The position numbers were made by a program, and so were the translations under genes. This document shows positions 48,151-59,617 of a stretch of DNA of 64,000 nt, in pieces (positions within the stretch are counted from its first letter, which is position 1; each line of letters begins with the position of its first letter). The DNA is from Annulohypoxylon bovei var. microspora (Eukaryota > Ascomycota > Sordariomycetes > Xylariales > Hypoxylaceae). The DNA is taken from assembly GCA_022836615.1 (NCBI GenBank), contig MU405239.1:186001-250000 (forward strand), given 5' to 3'. The notes beneath the pieces were generated by a model that had not been told where the DNA came from, did no database searches, and worked only from the letters and a program-made list of their open reading frames with translations.

Positions 48151-50022
48151 TAGGCACATTAAACAAGGGCTTGGATAGTTGATAATTATCTAGGTAGTTA
48201 ATAGCTATCTAGGAGACAGTTGATGACATATCAAAAACTTGTACCTAATAGCTAGAGGTAACTAGTTTATGTATGAAAATGATCTGAGGATTTGGTTTAT
48301 GGTGTTCTCAAGAAACACAATAACAACCCACCTCGGCGTGAAATTGTGGTTCCCTTTTTCCGGGTCGCGACCTTCGGATCTATTATGATCGGGACAGTCT
48401 AGACGTCGTGATCGGCAGAGCCTCGACTGAGCTAGGACTGGCTCGACGCGCCCTTGGTAGATCTGTGAAACTCTCTGAACTCTCTACCTGATCCCTTGAG
48501 TGTAACTTCTAAATTGACAAGGGCGCGATAATCGTCTTAATGAAATAGAATGAGGCAATTAGCCGGATTTGAAAGTCGTCGTACACAAAATACACGATGC
48601 TGGCCGGTTGGTTGAGAGCTAATATGATGAGATCGTGGCGAAAAAAGGGGTCATTAAATACACAACAGCTTCAGTAGATATGTAGGCGGAAGTGATATAT
48701 GTATGATTTATAAGAAGCCATTCTTAATTTTTACTGCTACATATCATCGAAGCATATTCGTACATGTAGCCCTGGAGATACTACATGTACTGTACTGTAG
48801 GTAATATGTATTGAGGCGTCCATACTAGGTACCTATGTACTTACCAAATTAGGCAAGGCTTCCTTGTATGTAGACAAATTGCGGGCTTTCGAAGTTGCTA
48901 AATGTTCCGAAGCTAAGATGTTAATATATGAAAGTACATTGAAGGTACCTCAATGCGTGTCTTAATGCATTGGCTAGACTAGATCCACTAAACCCGAGAC
49001 CCTCTCTTCTATTTTTACACATTTGCAGAATCGCTTATTCTTAACCATTCTTAACCTTAACCTTGCCTAGGTACCTATGTACTATGTACATATTTGTATG
49101 TACATCTCTTATTTGAATAGCTAGGTACCTATCTAGTCACTTTAAGATGTCATGTCGCGATCGTATACAAAGATTCTTACTGCCTTATATTACGGATCGT
49201 AGGATTCATTCATCTCTTACTGATTATCCCGACAGCTACTTGACAAATGATCACAGGCTGACGTGCTGCTGCAAGTAATCCTGTGTTGTAATGGAGGAGG
49301 CAAAGGCCAAGGTGGGTGGAAGCTACGGCATTTGTTGGTAGCAAGCAGGCAAAACATGACCGCCGCTAATGATTTGTCCTCTAGCCGACGTCTCTCACAT
49401 AATAGATGGACACCGGTTTCATGGGTTAGGACTTGGAGAAATTCAGTATATCTACTTAGGTACTAGAAAGGTAATGATTGTGATATCAAGTTGCATCGCA
49501 AGCTACCATCAAATCTCAAGGCGGAATCATCGAGTGTTCTCCAACGTCGTAAGTCAATATTAGAATATAACGCAATGCTTTTAAGAACTAAGAAAAGGGA
49601 AGCATCAATTGCTTTAAATTTCCCAATCTTTAAATACACTAGTAGACTAGGTACGAATTAGTGACACCGAGTTTTAGAATCGCATTATGGTTCACGAATC
49701 ACTGCCTGCCAGCATAGAAGGAGATCTCCGCCGATCTTTTATGGCGTGTCATACTAATAGGCGTTTAATAATTTCTTTTCCGCAATGAGGTATCAGTTCG
49801 CGATGCGAAGGGAGGGGCCTCATGCTTGACAAAAGGTCCTGATGACCACCATCAGTTCATTAAAGTAATGGGGTCAAATTACCAAGTTATAAACTAATAA
49901 ATAAATGCCTCTAGCTTCCGAGTGGTGACGATATCGATGATAACCGCGAGTATTAAGGTAATGTAGGTAGGCAGGTAGGCTAGAAAATGCCGCTTGCAAA
50001 GTACATATGTGTGTACAGTCTA

Positions 50023-50311
50023 CCCCCTGAAATAATGTTAGTACGAACCTTATTTTGATACAGATTTACACCAGGGTACCCAAGTAGCAAGCAAGGCTTT
50101 GAAACGTATTTTTGAAACATTTAAATTTTTTAAATTTATTTCTAATGGAAAGAAAGGGTAACATAAGTATAGCTTATTTTATAAAAAAAATTATATGTTT
50201 TAAGGATTAAATTTCGTGACTTTATTTAAGATTGAAACTTAGTGTGATACTCAGATCATGGGTGGTTGATAAAGTCACTTTTGCAATTCGTACTAACATT
50301 ATTTCAGGGGG
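50023..50311. mobile_element. MITE-like element with 25-bp terminal inverted repeats
   Basis: CCCCCTGAAATAATGTTAG begins a 25-base word at 50023-50047 whose exact reverse complement lies at 50287-50311. The 289-bp unit is very AT-rich and has no coding frame. A TA dinucleotide precedes the left end, which would suit a Tc1/mariner-type target, but the right flank (GCGAG) does not show a matching TA. The target duplication is therefore unproven. Size, arms and lack of coding fit a miniature inverted-repeat transposable element. Confidence 0.65.
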
Positions 50312-50664
50312 GCGAGTGTATGTGTCTGGATGTATCACCCAAGGACTTGGTGCGCGCGCTTCGTGTCCCCCTTTAACGTAGGTACCCAGCTACGCCTAGC
50401 TACGCCCTTTTATCGTCGTCCACTCATCAACCATTAGTGCCTGGTTCGTATTCCCACATGCGATTGGTTCGAGATGTATGTACCTCCCGTAAAAACCTCC
50501 ATGTCCAGGTATTCAACCTTCGACTCTTCAGGTGTTTAAGTTGAGAGAACCCATAGCCACGCCGATCCCGCTTAAATCTTCCACATCTTTGCAATTATTA
50601 AAAGGCTGCCGTGTTTGACGAAGAAATTGAGTGATGAAGGAATAATTAGATACCTAAGTACCTA

Positions 50665-50994
50665 TTATAGGTATCTAAAATGCATACATACCACGTATAC
50701 ACTTACCGTCGTAGCCTTCCGAAACATATGATGCTGCCTTTCTAATGGTTCGTGTTTACGCCCTGCCACCATGTTACGTGGTAGGTATCTGGTGATTATT
50801 GCATTATTCATAGCTGTCGTCGTTGCAAGGGAAATTAATGAGGGTGGGATGGTAACTGCCGGTTCTGATGTTCTGAAACTGGCGACCGGTCGCTGAAGGT
50901 CGCTGGGAACCACTAACTTAACTGGACTTCGCCGTAAAAAGGCAGCTGCAGAAGAGCTGGAAGAGGGAGAAGGGGGGTCCGCCACTTCCGCCAC
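50665..50994 (-). CDS. Possible first exon of a small unrecognised gene
   Basis: The frame starts MAEVADPPSPSSSSSAAAF and contains LRRSPVKLVV and HHMFRKATT before meeting a good GTAAGT donor near 50704-50709. No convincing downstream exon could be fixed, so the true 3' end is unknown. It lies divergent to the casein kinase gene. It may be chance coding in a promoter region. Confidence 0.25.
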   Translation of the reverse strand: MAEVADPPSPSSSSSAAAFLRRSPVKLVVPSDLQRPVASFRTSEPAVTIPPSLISLATTTAMNNAIITRYLPRNMVAGRKHEPLERQHHMFRKATTVSVYVVCMHFRYL

Positions 50995-52147
50995 TCGGGC
51001 TGGCTTCCTGGTGTATGTACATACCTAAAACGGATCCGTATGCCTCCAGTTACCTACCTCAAAAAGCTACAGGGTAAGCATTAGTGAGTAAGTGACCTGA
51101 GTAACCGGGACCCTTTAGCTGCCTCCAACTAGGTACCTAATTTACCTGGATAGGTACCTAAGTAAGTACGGTAAAATACGCATTTGACCCTGTATCAGGT
51201 AAGTACATGCTCCAGCTGTCAGCCACAGTTGCTTCCATTCAGTGCAGTACGCGCAACCCAGCAGGCCAGTACGCCCTAGCAAACGGCAGGTGCACGAACC
51301 CACAGAACGTACCGAAAAAAACCCAATCGATTCCTGGGTCGGTCCTGCCCAGCTTTGATGAGGCGCGCCCAACCCCAATTCCCATTCCAGCCCATCTAAC
51401 CCACTCTTTCTTATCCACTTTTCACCCAAATTCATCCACCGCCGTCTCTTCTTCCTTTTCCTCCTCCCCTTACCATAACCTACTACTATTACTACTACTA
51501 ACTTTCCACTCTTCATTCACCCGAAAGTAATCTTTCCACACTCATCATCCGACAGCTTCTACTAAAAGGCGTGGTACTTTAACCCGGCGAATAATTTAAT
51601 ATTCGACCGTCACGTCTTTTATATTTTTTCTTCTTCCCTTTCTATTTTATTCAATCACTTCTGACGCAAGCAAGTTACCAGAGATTGTCAGCCAGTCCAA
51701 ACGTTGAGTAAGTTTCCCTCTCCCCTCTTCCATTCTCACTGCTTTTTGCTCGGTCGGAGTCATTTCATTCTATCCATCTGTCGAATTCCAATACCAGCAT
51801 TGGATTTCTAGGAGACTCCGTTCATCTACTCTGTGCTTACTGATCTATTCCATTCGTTCCTTGACTACATTACAAGCACTACCTCTTTAAATCACTGCAC
51901 TACTCACATATTTTCGTGTAACCGTGCTTCCATTTATATTTAAAAGCTGTCTTTAACTTGCTTACCATTTCCAATGCACACACCGCCAACTCAGCTTCAT
52001 CCTTTACTTTTACTAACTACGATTTAAATAGATTGGCAGTAGGTGTTCACGGTTCAACCAATTCTCGGTCCCGGTCCGAGAATATAATCCAAACCTCTCC
52101 GGCTTCATAACGTTCGTCGAGCACGGTAGCTCAACACCACCGCCATC
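50995..52147. promoter_or_regulatory. Casein kinase I promoter and long 5' leader
   Basis: A pyrimidine-rich stretch from about 51380 to 51960 is typical of strong fungal promoters and transcript starts. A leader intron is inferred at 51708-52031. The frame at 51207-51530 falls inside this region and is not supported as a gene. Confidence 0.5.
51708..52031 (+). other. Probable 5'-UTR intron of casein kinase I
   Basis: A GTAAGT donor at 51708, a consensus TACTAAC branch site at 52011-52017 and an AAATAG acceptor ending at 52031 define a 324-nt intron ahead of the start codon. All three signals are of high quality. Splicing itself is inferred. Confidence 0.55.
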
Positions 52148-53752
52148 ATGACTACAATGGTACGTTGCTATTTCAATTGTTATGATTATATTCGGCAGTG
52201 GATCACAATACGAGGTTCTAGGAGAGGCCCTTTTCTCGTCATTGGGGCTATGGGGATCGAATGTCGGTGTGCGTCGACGGGGCATCTCCATAGTCCCCAT
52301 TAGAATGTCCCCAAACGGCTACATCACGAGACTTTCATTTTGTGTCTAGCATACATCGAAAGCAAATGCACAAAATTGTACTAACCTGCTGTAGGATCTT
52401 CGTGTCGGCAATAAGTACCGCATCGGTCGAAAGATCGGCTCCGGCTCGTTCGGTGATATCTACCTAGGCACCAACATCATCTCCGGCGAGGAGATTGCGA
52501 TTAAGCTTGAGTCCGTCAAGGCCAAGCACCCTCAACTCGAATATGAGGCTCGAGTCTACAAGTCCCTTGCTGGCGGTGTTGGCATTCCCTTCGTCCGCTG
52601 GTTTGGAACCGAATGTGACTACAATGCCATGGTGCTGGATCTCCTCGGTCCCAGTTTAGAGGATCTCTTCAACTTCTGCAACCGCAAGTTTTCGTTGAAG
52701 ACTGTCCTTCTCCTCGCCGATCAACTGATCTCTCGCATCGAGTATATCCATGCCAAGTCATTCATCCACCGTGATATCAAGCCTGACAACTTCTTGATGG
52801 GAATCGGCAAGCGAGGCAACCAAGTCAATGTCATCGACTTCGGTCTGGCCAAGAAGTACCGAGACCCCAAGACCCACTTCCACATCCCCTATCGTGAGAA
52901 CAAGAACTTGACCGGCACTGCCCGTTATGCTTCGATTAACACTCATCTTGGCGTTGGTAAGTTCGCGGTATTTTACTAAGTAACTGACACGAGATGCTAA
53001 GAAGGGTGTAGAACAATCTCGTCGTGATGACATGGAATCCCTGGGCTACGTTATGCTGTACTTCTGCCGGGGTTCCCTTCCTTGGCAGGGCCTTAAAGCT
53101 GCCACTAAGAAGCAGAAGTATGACCGCATCATGGAGAAGAAGATGACCACGCCTACCGAGGTTCTCTGCCGTGGCTTTCCCAACGAGTTCGCCATCTACT
53201 TGAACTATACCCGTTCTCTCCGATTCGATGACAAGCCCGACTACAGCTACCTCCGAAAGATCTTCCGTGATCTCTTCGTCCGTGAGGGATTTCAATACGA
53301 CTATGTCTTCGACTGGACTGTCTACAAGTATCAGAAGAATGCTCAGGCCATCGCCCAGGCTGCAGGCCAGGACAACGAAGACGACAAGGCCCGCCGAACC
53401 ACTGGTGCGGCCGCCGGTCAGGCAGCCCAGCCGGGTGCCGTCAAGCCCAATGCAATTCCCAGCTCTCGTCGCAAGGTAATCGAGCGCGGTGCTCCCGGCG
53501 TTGACACTCCAGAAACCAACCGTGCCGTCGGGGGAAGCGACAGGATGTGAGTGTCTCGCCAGCCCAGCCCAGCCCAAGAATTCCTAGTAAGGAATCATAT
53601 TTCCTTCGAGTTTGGTGTGATTTACAGCGCTAGCCGGAGGAACTGCTGACATGATTGCTGACACTTCAGTTTGCGGTAACAGGCTGCGATCAGCTTCCAA
53701 AGGTCAGGGTGCTGGCTCCGGATATGCATCTGGTTCTTACCGACCCAAATGA
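52148..53752 (+). CDS. hhp1: Casein kinase I (Hhp1/CkiA type)
   Basis: Four exons, 52148-52159, 52395-52956, 53012-53546 and 53683-53752, give 392 residues. Exon 1 encodes just MTTM; the join yields MTTMDLRVGNKYRIGRKIGSG, as in CK1 delta/epsilon orthologues. Kinase motifs are present: the glycine loop IGSGSFGDIYLG (18-29), the ATP-binding Lys in AIKLE (Lys41), catalytic HRDIKPDNFLMG, VIDFGLAKKYRD, and the CK1-specific INTHLGVEQSRRDDMESLGYV signature, which an intron splits. The C-terminus is Ala/Gln/Gly-rich and short, ending GYASGSYRPK. The family acts in DNA-damage response, morphogenesis and clock timing. No lipidation motif is seen, so a soluble nuclear/cytoplasmic form is likely. Acidic/Ser-rich proteins nearby are only hypothetical substrates. 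Confidence 0.97.
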
Positions 53753-55778
53753 TTAGCTGACGTTTTCACGTCGGTGCCACCCGTTGCCTTGTAGCGGGCG
53801 TAACGAATGTGCGCTCCGCACAATGGAAAGTAACTCGGATTCGCAGTAGCGTCCTCGCTCGCTCCTCTCGTATTGGCTCTGGAATATCCGCCAGTGGATA
53901 TACGCCAAATATTACCGGACAGAGGACCAGACACGATCCCTCTCATATCTTATGGATTGCTCTTGTTTCCGTTCTTCGATGACTCTCGGTTTACGACTCC
54001 ATTCCCTTGGCTCGGACGGCCTAGGCGACTCTAGAAGGCGTGGAAATGTGTCTTAGGATGCATTCGACGTGCTTGTTGAGCTGCTTAGGCTTGTTTGAAC
54101 GGCACTTCCGGCACTCCTTTGGGGTGTCGGTAACGGGATCTAGTCTGTCATGGCATGTTACCCTCCGCTCGTACTTCAACAACTCAACCTATGAAGTGGA
54201 GGGAACGACCAGCCTGAGATTGAACCTCGACAGTTTTAGGACTCAAAGTTCGCCGTCCTAAACTGTTGATGCTCCTTCGATGCGATATATCAGCCTTCTG
54301 ATATGACCAAGGCCTTGTTTTTCTTTTCGTTTTCCGATGGTTTCTTTCCTTTAATTTTCCCATTCAGATATTGGACTTGTTACGCCGACCTCCTCTCCTG
54401 GGGATGTCATAATGAGGTGGGGGATTTCGTCTTAGGGGACCGACTATGATCGACGCCAGCTTAATGATACCTTCAATGGTTTGACTTCCGCCAAAGGACC
54501 TCGCAGTTCATGGCCTACCTAGAGTGCAAAGCTACGTTACTCACTCGGGTATGGCTGATCGCTGACACATTGTGGATGCTTAATGCCGTCGGTACCCTCG
54601 ATTGCGCCAGACATCGCAGTTTTGTGATTAATCGGTAGTCGGAAACATTTCCTGGCGGTCTCCCTGAGATGGATTGATATGGGAGGCAGGTGATTCTTCC
54701 ATAAGTTTTGCAGGAGTAGCATGTCAAGTGAACTACGAAGCATTGACCTACCACAACCTTACAGCACGACTTTTGAACGATGGCCCGGCATCTATGATTC
54801 GAAAGACGTCTTTAAGGTACCGAGAAACTGGTAGTGTTATTGGAGCTGACTCACGAAAACTGGTATGGAGAAGGGGCTCCCCGCGACGATGGCAACAGGC
54901 AACCAATACACGTTAGGTAGTTACACAGAATGAATTTGATTTGCATTGGCACATTTTCCCACTTGAAGATGTGAGTAAAGTGTCAGAATAGGCATAGCGT
55001 CACAACCGGAAGCCCGCTATTGTATGCAGTTTTTAAAGTATAAAAAGCATATGTATTAGTGGCTGCTATCAGGTGGGTATAGCGTTGTTGTTTTTCTTCT
55101 GTTTAAACTTTGATCTAAAACACAGGAATAACCCTTATATCTCATTGGTCACCTGACCACCCCACACTGCTTTCTGAATCCCATGAAAAGTAGTAAATGC
55201 TCCACTACCTACAGTTCTGAATATTGATATATACATAGTCGGTGTAGAGAGGCTGTGCAAGCGCCAATGGTCACATGGACTAAAAGCATACGAATTTCTC
55301 TCGCGGCAGCTGACACGGAGATACATTTGAACTAGCCGTAGAGTCATGATGTTAACGAAAAATGAAATATTATATAACGGTACCTACCTACCTACCTACC
55401 TAGGTATCTATTGTTATTAAAGTTCTTTCAAGCAGGAAGAGGAAAAAAGGAAACTGGAATCCGGATTTGGAAGGACCCTGAATATCCGCATCCGCATCCG
55501 AGACTTTACATCGATGACATAATAGGTATAGCACAAGAGAACTTGGAAGCTTGCTTTCCTTGCTTTTCCCTTGTGACACAGCGCCATTCCCAAAGCTTCC
55601 TTTCATTGCAACTTCACGACTCGGGAATGTGCTAGATACCTAGCTACATACGTACATACATACCTGGGTATATACATATGTATATCAAATATATGTCCAT
55701 ATATAATTATAATTTCAACACCAATCAACATTGAAGCCGTATAGATTATAATATCCCAATCTTTTATATCTTCCGAAA
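53753..55778. other. Intergenic region
   Basis: About 2 kb; the first several hundred bases are probably the casein kinase 3' UTR. No supported gene. A TACC x5 plus TAGGTA run lies at 55381-55406. Confidence 0.5.
55381..55406. repeat. TACC tandem repeat ending in the palindromic word
   Basis: Five consecutive TACC units run into TAGGTA, so the right part forms the common CTACCTAGGTA word. Confidence 0.75.
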
Positions 55779-57300
55779 ATGCAGCCAGTTCCCAACCTGG
55801 ACGTCTTCATCCTCACATTTAACGCGGCTAAACGTGAGATTGACATTCCAGTTTTCGCTCGACACCTATATAATGCCTTCAGACAGAATGCTTCAACCCT
55901 ACCGGAATTGCTCGTCATGTGAGTATTGCGCAAACATGTTGTGTCAGTAGTAGGTAGTTGAAGGATACTTACTAATCTTGCATCCAATGCTACTCAGTTC
56001 CCTCCAGGAGATGGCACCGCTAGCTCGAGCATTCATCGGCTCCTACGTGCTCAGTCCCTATTTTAAACGTTATGAATCGGCCGTCAATATTGCGGCTGGC
56101 AAGTTTGCTGTGGAAGAAGAACGACAGCGCCGCCCGAAAGATAGCGCGTACACGCTGATGACCACGCGTAATGTTGGTATGACAGGCATTCTACTCTTCG
56201 CCCGCGAGCCTACCGCCGTGCAGAATCTCCAGTCTGCCGAAGTCGGATTTGGCACCGGCGATATGGCCAACAAGGGCGCTGTGGGACTTCGAATGCTTTA
56301 TAGAAAGGAAAACGAGGATGGCTCGTTACTAGCGTCGACTGAGCTTACCTTCGTCAGTGCCCACCTAGCCGCTATGGAGTGGAACCTTGACAAGAGGAAC
56401 AAGAATTGGGAGAGCATTGTCTCCGGTCTCGTGTTCGAGGACCCCAAGAAGATTGCAGAGCGACCGTCGGCGCAGCGCACGCTCCGCGACATTGAGGATT
56501 CTGAAACCCAAGAACCTCTACTTGAACAGGACGTGACGCAAAAGGCCGCGCATGATATCTCCATATATAACCCAGGTTTCCATCTTTTCGTTGCCGGTGA
56601 TCTCAATTATCGTTTATCCAAGAACTCACCAGCCTCGGACTCCGCCTTTCCCGATATCGATCCCGAGAGTCCAAACCACTTCTCCCAGTTCTTAGCCCGC
56701 GACCAACTTATCGCAGAGAAGTCCGCCGGACGTACACTAAACGGGTTGAGTGAAGCACCGATTAAATTCCCGCCGACCTACAAGCTTGTACTGTCGCCCA
56801 AAAGTAAACCTCGGACGGAGCCTAGCAGCGCTGGGGATGAAGAGGACGATTCGGATAAGGTCGAGTGGTCCTGGGCTACTCATCGATGGCCTGGTTGGTG
56901 CGATCGCATCTTGTTCTTGGATATCCCCTGGTGGGTTCGCGAGGCCGTCGGCGATATAAAGATGAAGGTCACGGCCTACGACGCGATCCCTGCTGTCAGA
57001 TCGAGCGATCATAGAGCAGTGTTTTTGCGCGTGGAGGTCCCGATGCTCGAGCCTGCCGAGCTCCTACCGACCGAGTCTGCTTGCAGGGTAGAGCTGAACG
57101 CCGACGGAGACCAATCCGTGGACCCGCGCGTTAAGCTGCCTTTCCCTATCGATTTGCAGTCTTGGGAGCACCGAGCCCAGGTCAAGAAGTGGGAATCTAC
57201 CATTGGCTGGTCGATGCTGGTCTCGCAGTCGAGACAGGGAATCATGGCTTTTGTTGTTCTTCTACTTATCGGGTTTGGTACTTGGTGGTATCGGTCATAG
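55779..57300 (+). CDS. Inositol polyphosphate 5-phosphatase, tail-anchored
   Basis: Two exons, 55779-55918 and 55998-57300, with a GTGAGT donor and CTCAG acceptor, give 480 residues. It belongs to the endonuclease/exonuclease/phosphatase fold, 5-phosphatase branch. LDVFILTFNAAKRE starts the domain. GFGTGDMANKGAVGLRM and FVSAHLAAMEWNL contain substrate-side motifs. AGDLNYRLS supplies Asp248 and Asn250. WCDRILF and SSDHRAVFL (Asp384, His385) complete the signature. Expected to remove the 5-phosphate from inositol phosphates or phosphoinositides; the exact substrate cannot be read. The last ~22 residues, GIMAFVVLLLIGFGTWWY, form one hydrophobic helix ending at the stop, implying a C-terminal anchor with the enzyme facing the cytosol. 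Confidence 0.92.
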
Positions 57301-57763
57301 TAATATTCCTCCTTGCTGCGAATTAGGTACACAATCGTCGTTTGGCTGACTGGCTGGTCGGCCACGGATGGGCTGGGCCCGGGATAGACGTGGTTCTGTA
57401 TTTCTTTTTAGACATCTTTTTCTCTTGTCTCTTTGAGACGAGACCGTAGTAATGTAGGTACTGCGAGGGAGGTTTGAATAGTATAGATGTCAATGGTATT
57501 GACAGGAGGTAGGGGAAACAGTAATTCGTGGTGGTTATACCCTTACACAAATATTGGGCATCCCTCTATACACATAGGGAAGGGGGGGGAAACAGAGTTT
57601 CGTCTAACCTACGTGCCATGGCTTATAGAAATAGTTTTAGATACTAACTCGGAACGTTGGTATTCAAGATAGTTTCCGGATATGGAAATCAAACGCCACA
57701 AGCACTGTGGTGGAGTGAGCCTTCTTTGTCTTAGCTACCTACCTAGCTATTGTAAAAGCCCTT
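57301..57763. other. Intergenic region
   Basis: 463 bp between two plus-strand genes: 3' flank of the phosphatase and promoter of the next gene. No gene seen. Confidence 0.5.
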
Positions 57764-57841
57764 ATGTCTATTTATTATTTACAAAGCATCTTAATGGCAT
57801 TGTTTACACATAATAGTCACCAATTCTTTCTTTCTCGAGTA

Positions 57842-59617
57842 ATGGCACTTTCACGAACAAAAAGCTACGTGGAGCGGTCCCGATTCGGGCGTCAAGCGGA
57901 ACTGGAGCGAATAGCCGAGGATTACAATGAAGATCTAGGCTTGATTTTCGGGCTTTCCTCGTATGCATACGGAAATGAAGCGCACGTTGACTATGTTGGC
58001 GGGCTGAATACCAATAAGATATGGTCGGGATTGGCCAACCTAGTGAAGCCAGAGCGGTGGCAAGTCAAGATAGACAGCAGCACGACAGTAGTTACGGAAG
58101 AGAACGTCTTACCCTCTCTTAGAGACGCACTTGTCGATGCCGCGCCGGCAGGAGAAACAACTGCGGAGTACAAGAGGAGTCAGAAAAAGTACCGTGACTT
58201 TGCTGGAATACTCTCCCAGATCGATACGGAGGCCATCGCCTCCCACGCGCTCAAAATCATGCAAGTTTGCCGCAGACGCGAAATCGGCTATCGCCCAGCT
58301 CCGCTGCAACTACCGCTCGTCCGTGGCCCGCTCTTCGGCTCGACTCACGTCTTCTACTCGATCGAGTTCTACGACGCGCAGTGCCGCGAGACTACTAAGT
58401 GGATAATCAAGATCCCGGTCAACGGCACGCCAGACGTCTGGGATCAGCTTTGTGCTGAGACGCTGCGCACGGAGGCCCTCATGATCTCCAAGCTCGCCGA
58501 GGAGACGACGATCCCTGTGCCCAAGGTCGTCGACTTCAAATCCTCCCCGCACAATATACTGCACGTGCCTTACAGCATCATGACTTATGTGGAAGGCCGG
58601 ACGCTAGATCAGGTCTGGTTTGGGGAAGACGGCGAGGCCGACAGTGTGGTTAGGGAGAGAAGGACTAAGGTCCTACGCAACCTCGCGCAATTGATGTTGC
58701 AGCTTGGCAAATACGAGTTCAAGCAAGGTGGCGCACCTGTCTTCGATGACCGCGGATTACTCGTCGGTATTGGACCTCTGAGAGAGCTCGACGTACAGGC
58801 TATGGTCAACCGCTGGTTCGGGGACGAGGAGTGCGAGAAGGAGCCGCTGTACACCGAAGTAGGCCCCTTCAGCGACGCGGCGGAAATGTACACGGCGCTC
58901 CTCGACAAGTACCCGTGCGATGTCGAGGCGAATACAGGCGTCGACAGGCTGCTCTGCCTCCTCGTAAACTTCATCCGCGAGCCACCAAGCTCGGGATCGC
59001 GCAAGGGCAAGGAAAAGGAGAGTGAGGAGCAGAAGATGGGGTTCGTACTCACGCATGGGGACCTTAAGATGCGCAATATTGTCATTGATAAAGAGGGCAA
59101 TGTTAAGGGAATTCTGGGGTGGGACAGCATAAGAATTGGGCCGAGGTCGTCCGGCAACGAGGCACTGCCGGGTTGGCTGGTTAGGGATTTTAACCCGTTC
59201 GTGTGGCGCTGGCAGCCGGCGCCGGAGTTCTGGAGGGGGGTGGGGTGCTACGAGGGTGAGGCTGAGGGCAACCATTATGAGGATGCGCCTTGGGTGCTAA
59301 GGGAGCTCAGGGATGAGTACGCGGGGATCATCCAGGAGTTGAAAGGGGGGAAGACTGGTGTACATGTGGATGTGACTAAACAGTCGTTGATGGCGCTTAG
59401 CTTGAACACAGCGGTTAGAGATCCTAGGTGTAGGACCGCTATCCTACGCAGAGTCCTGGAGAAGTGCTCACGCGCGGCTGAGGAGTTTGATTTCGACCTC
59501 ATCGTTGATGTTCTGGGACGGGGCGGTTATCTGGATGGTTATAAACTGAAGTGTCTCGAGAGAAACTTTAGGGAGCTGGTTGATCGGGGGTATGTTAGGG
59601 GTGCTATTGTTTGGTAG
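57842..59617 (+). CDS. APH-like phosphotransferase with altered metal-binding motif
   Basis: An intronless frame of 591 codons from the ATG at 57842 (MALSRTKSYVERSRFGRQ). An in-frame ATG 78 bases upstream is possible, but its extension looks unlike coding. The region around residues 150-280 has N-lobe features of fungal aminoglycoside-phosphotransferase-fold proteins (TKWIIKIPVNG, LRTEALMISKLAEETTIPVPKV, YSIMTYVEGRTLDQVW). LTHGDLKMRNIVID gives His405, Asp407 and Asn412. The next motif reads GILGWDSIRIGP where the family normally has I-D-W-E; the metal-binding Asp is Gly426. A Lys/Glu-rich insert (SRKGKEKESEEQ) lies just before the HGD motif. GC and use of G/C-ending codons are high. It could be a small-molecule kinase or an inactive pseudokinase; substrate unknown. 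Confidence 0.8.
   Translation: MALSRTKSYVERSRFGRQAELERIAEDYNEDLGLIFGLSSYAYGNEAHVDYVGGLNTNKIWSGLANLVKPERWQVKIDSSTTVVTEENVLPSLRDALVDAAPAGETTAEYKRSQKKYRDFAGILSQIDTEAIASHALKIMQVCRRREIGYRPAPLQLPLVRGPLFGSTHVFYSIEFYDAQCRETTKWIIKIPVNGTPDVWDQLCAETLRTEALMISKLAEETTIPVPKVVDFKSSPHNILHVPYSIMTYVEGRTLDQVWFGEDGEADSVVRERRTKVLRNLAQLMLQLGKYEFKQGGAPVFDDRGLLVGIGPLRELDVQAMVNRWFGDEECEKEPLYTEVGPFSDAAEMYTALLDKYPCDVEANTGVDRLLCLLVNFIREPPSSGSRKGKEKESEEQKMGFVLTHGDLKMRNIVIDKEGNVKGILGWDSIRIGPRSSGNEALPGWLVRDFNPFVWRWQPAPEFWRGVGCYEGEAEGNHYEDAPWVLRELRDEYAGIIQELKGGKTGVHVDVTKQSLMALSLNTAVRDPRCRTAILRRVLEKCSRAAEEFDFDLIVDVLGRGGYLDGYKLKCLERNFRELVDRGYVRGAIVW

Larger units (their letters stand above)
47104..50664. other. Gene-poor AT-rich region containing a MITE-like element
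   Basis: About 3.6 kb with no supported gene. It is rich in CCTAGGTACC-type words (for example 48133-48150, 49067-49076) and contains an inverted-repeat element at 50023-50311. Short frames (49263-49563) show no support. Confidence 0.5.

Noticed and set aside
48335..48450. Possible decayed tRNA on the minus strand (TAGCTCAGTCGAG near 48440, GGTCGCGACC near 48365)
   Set aside because: Box A-like word is good, but the T-arm and acceptor stem do not pair; at best a relic.
51142..51530. ORFs of 107-124 codons on both strands
   Set aside because: Fall in the pyrimidine-rich casein kinase promoter and leader; low-complexity Ser/Leu or Arg/Lys products.
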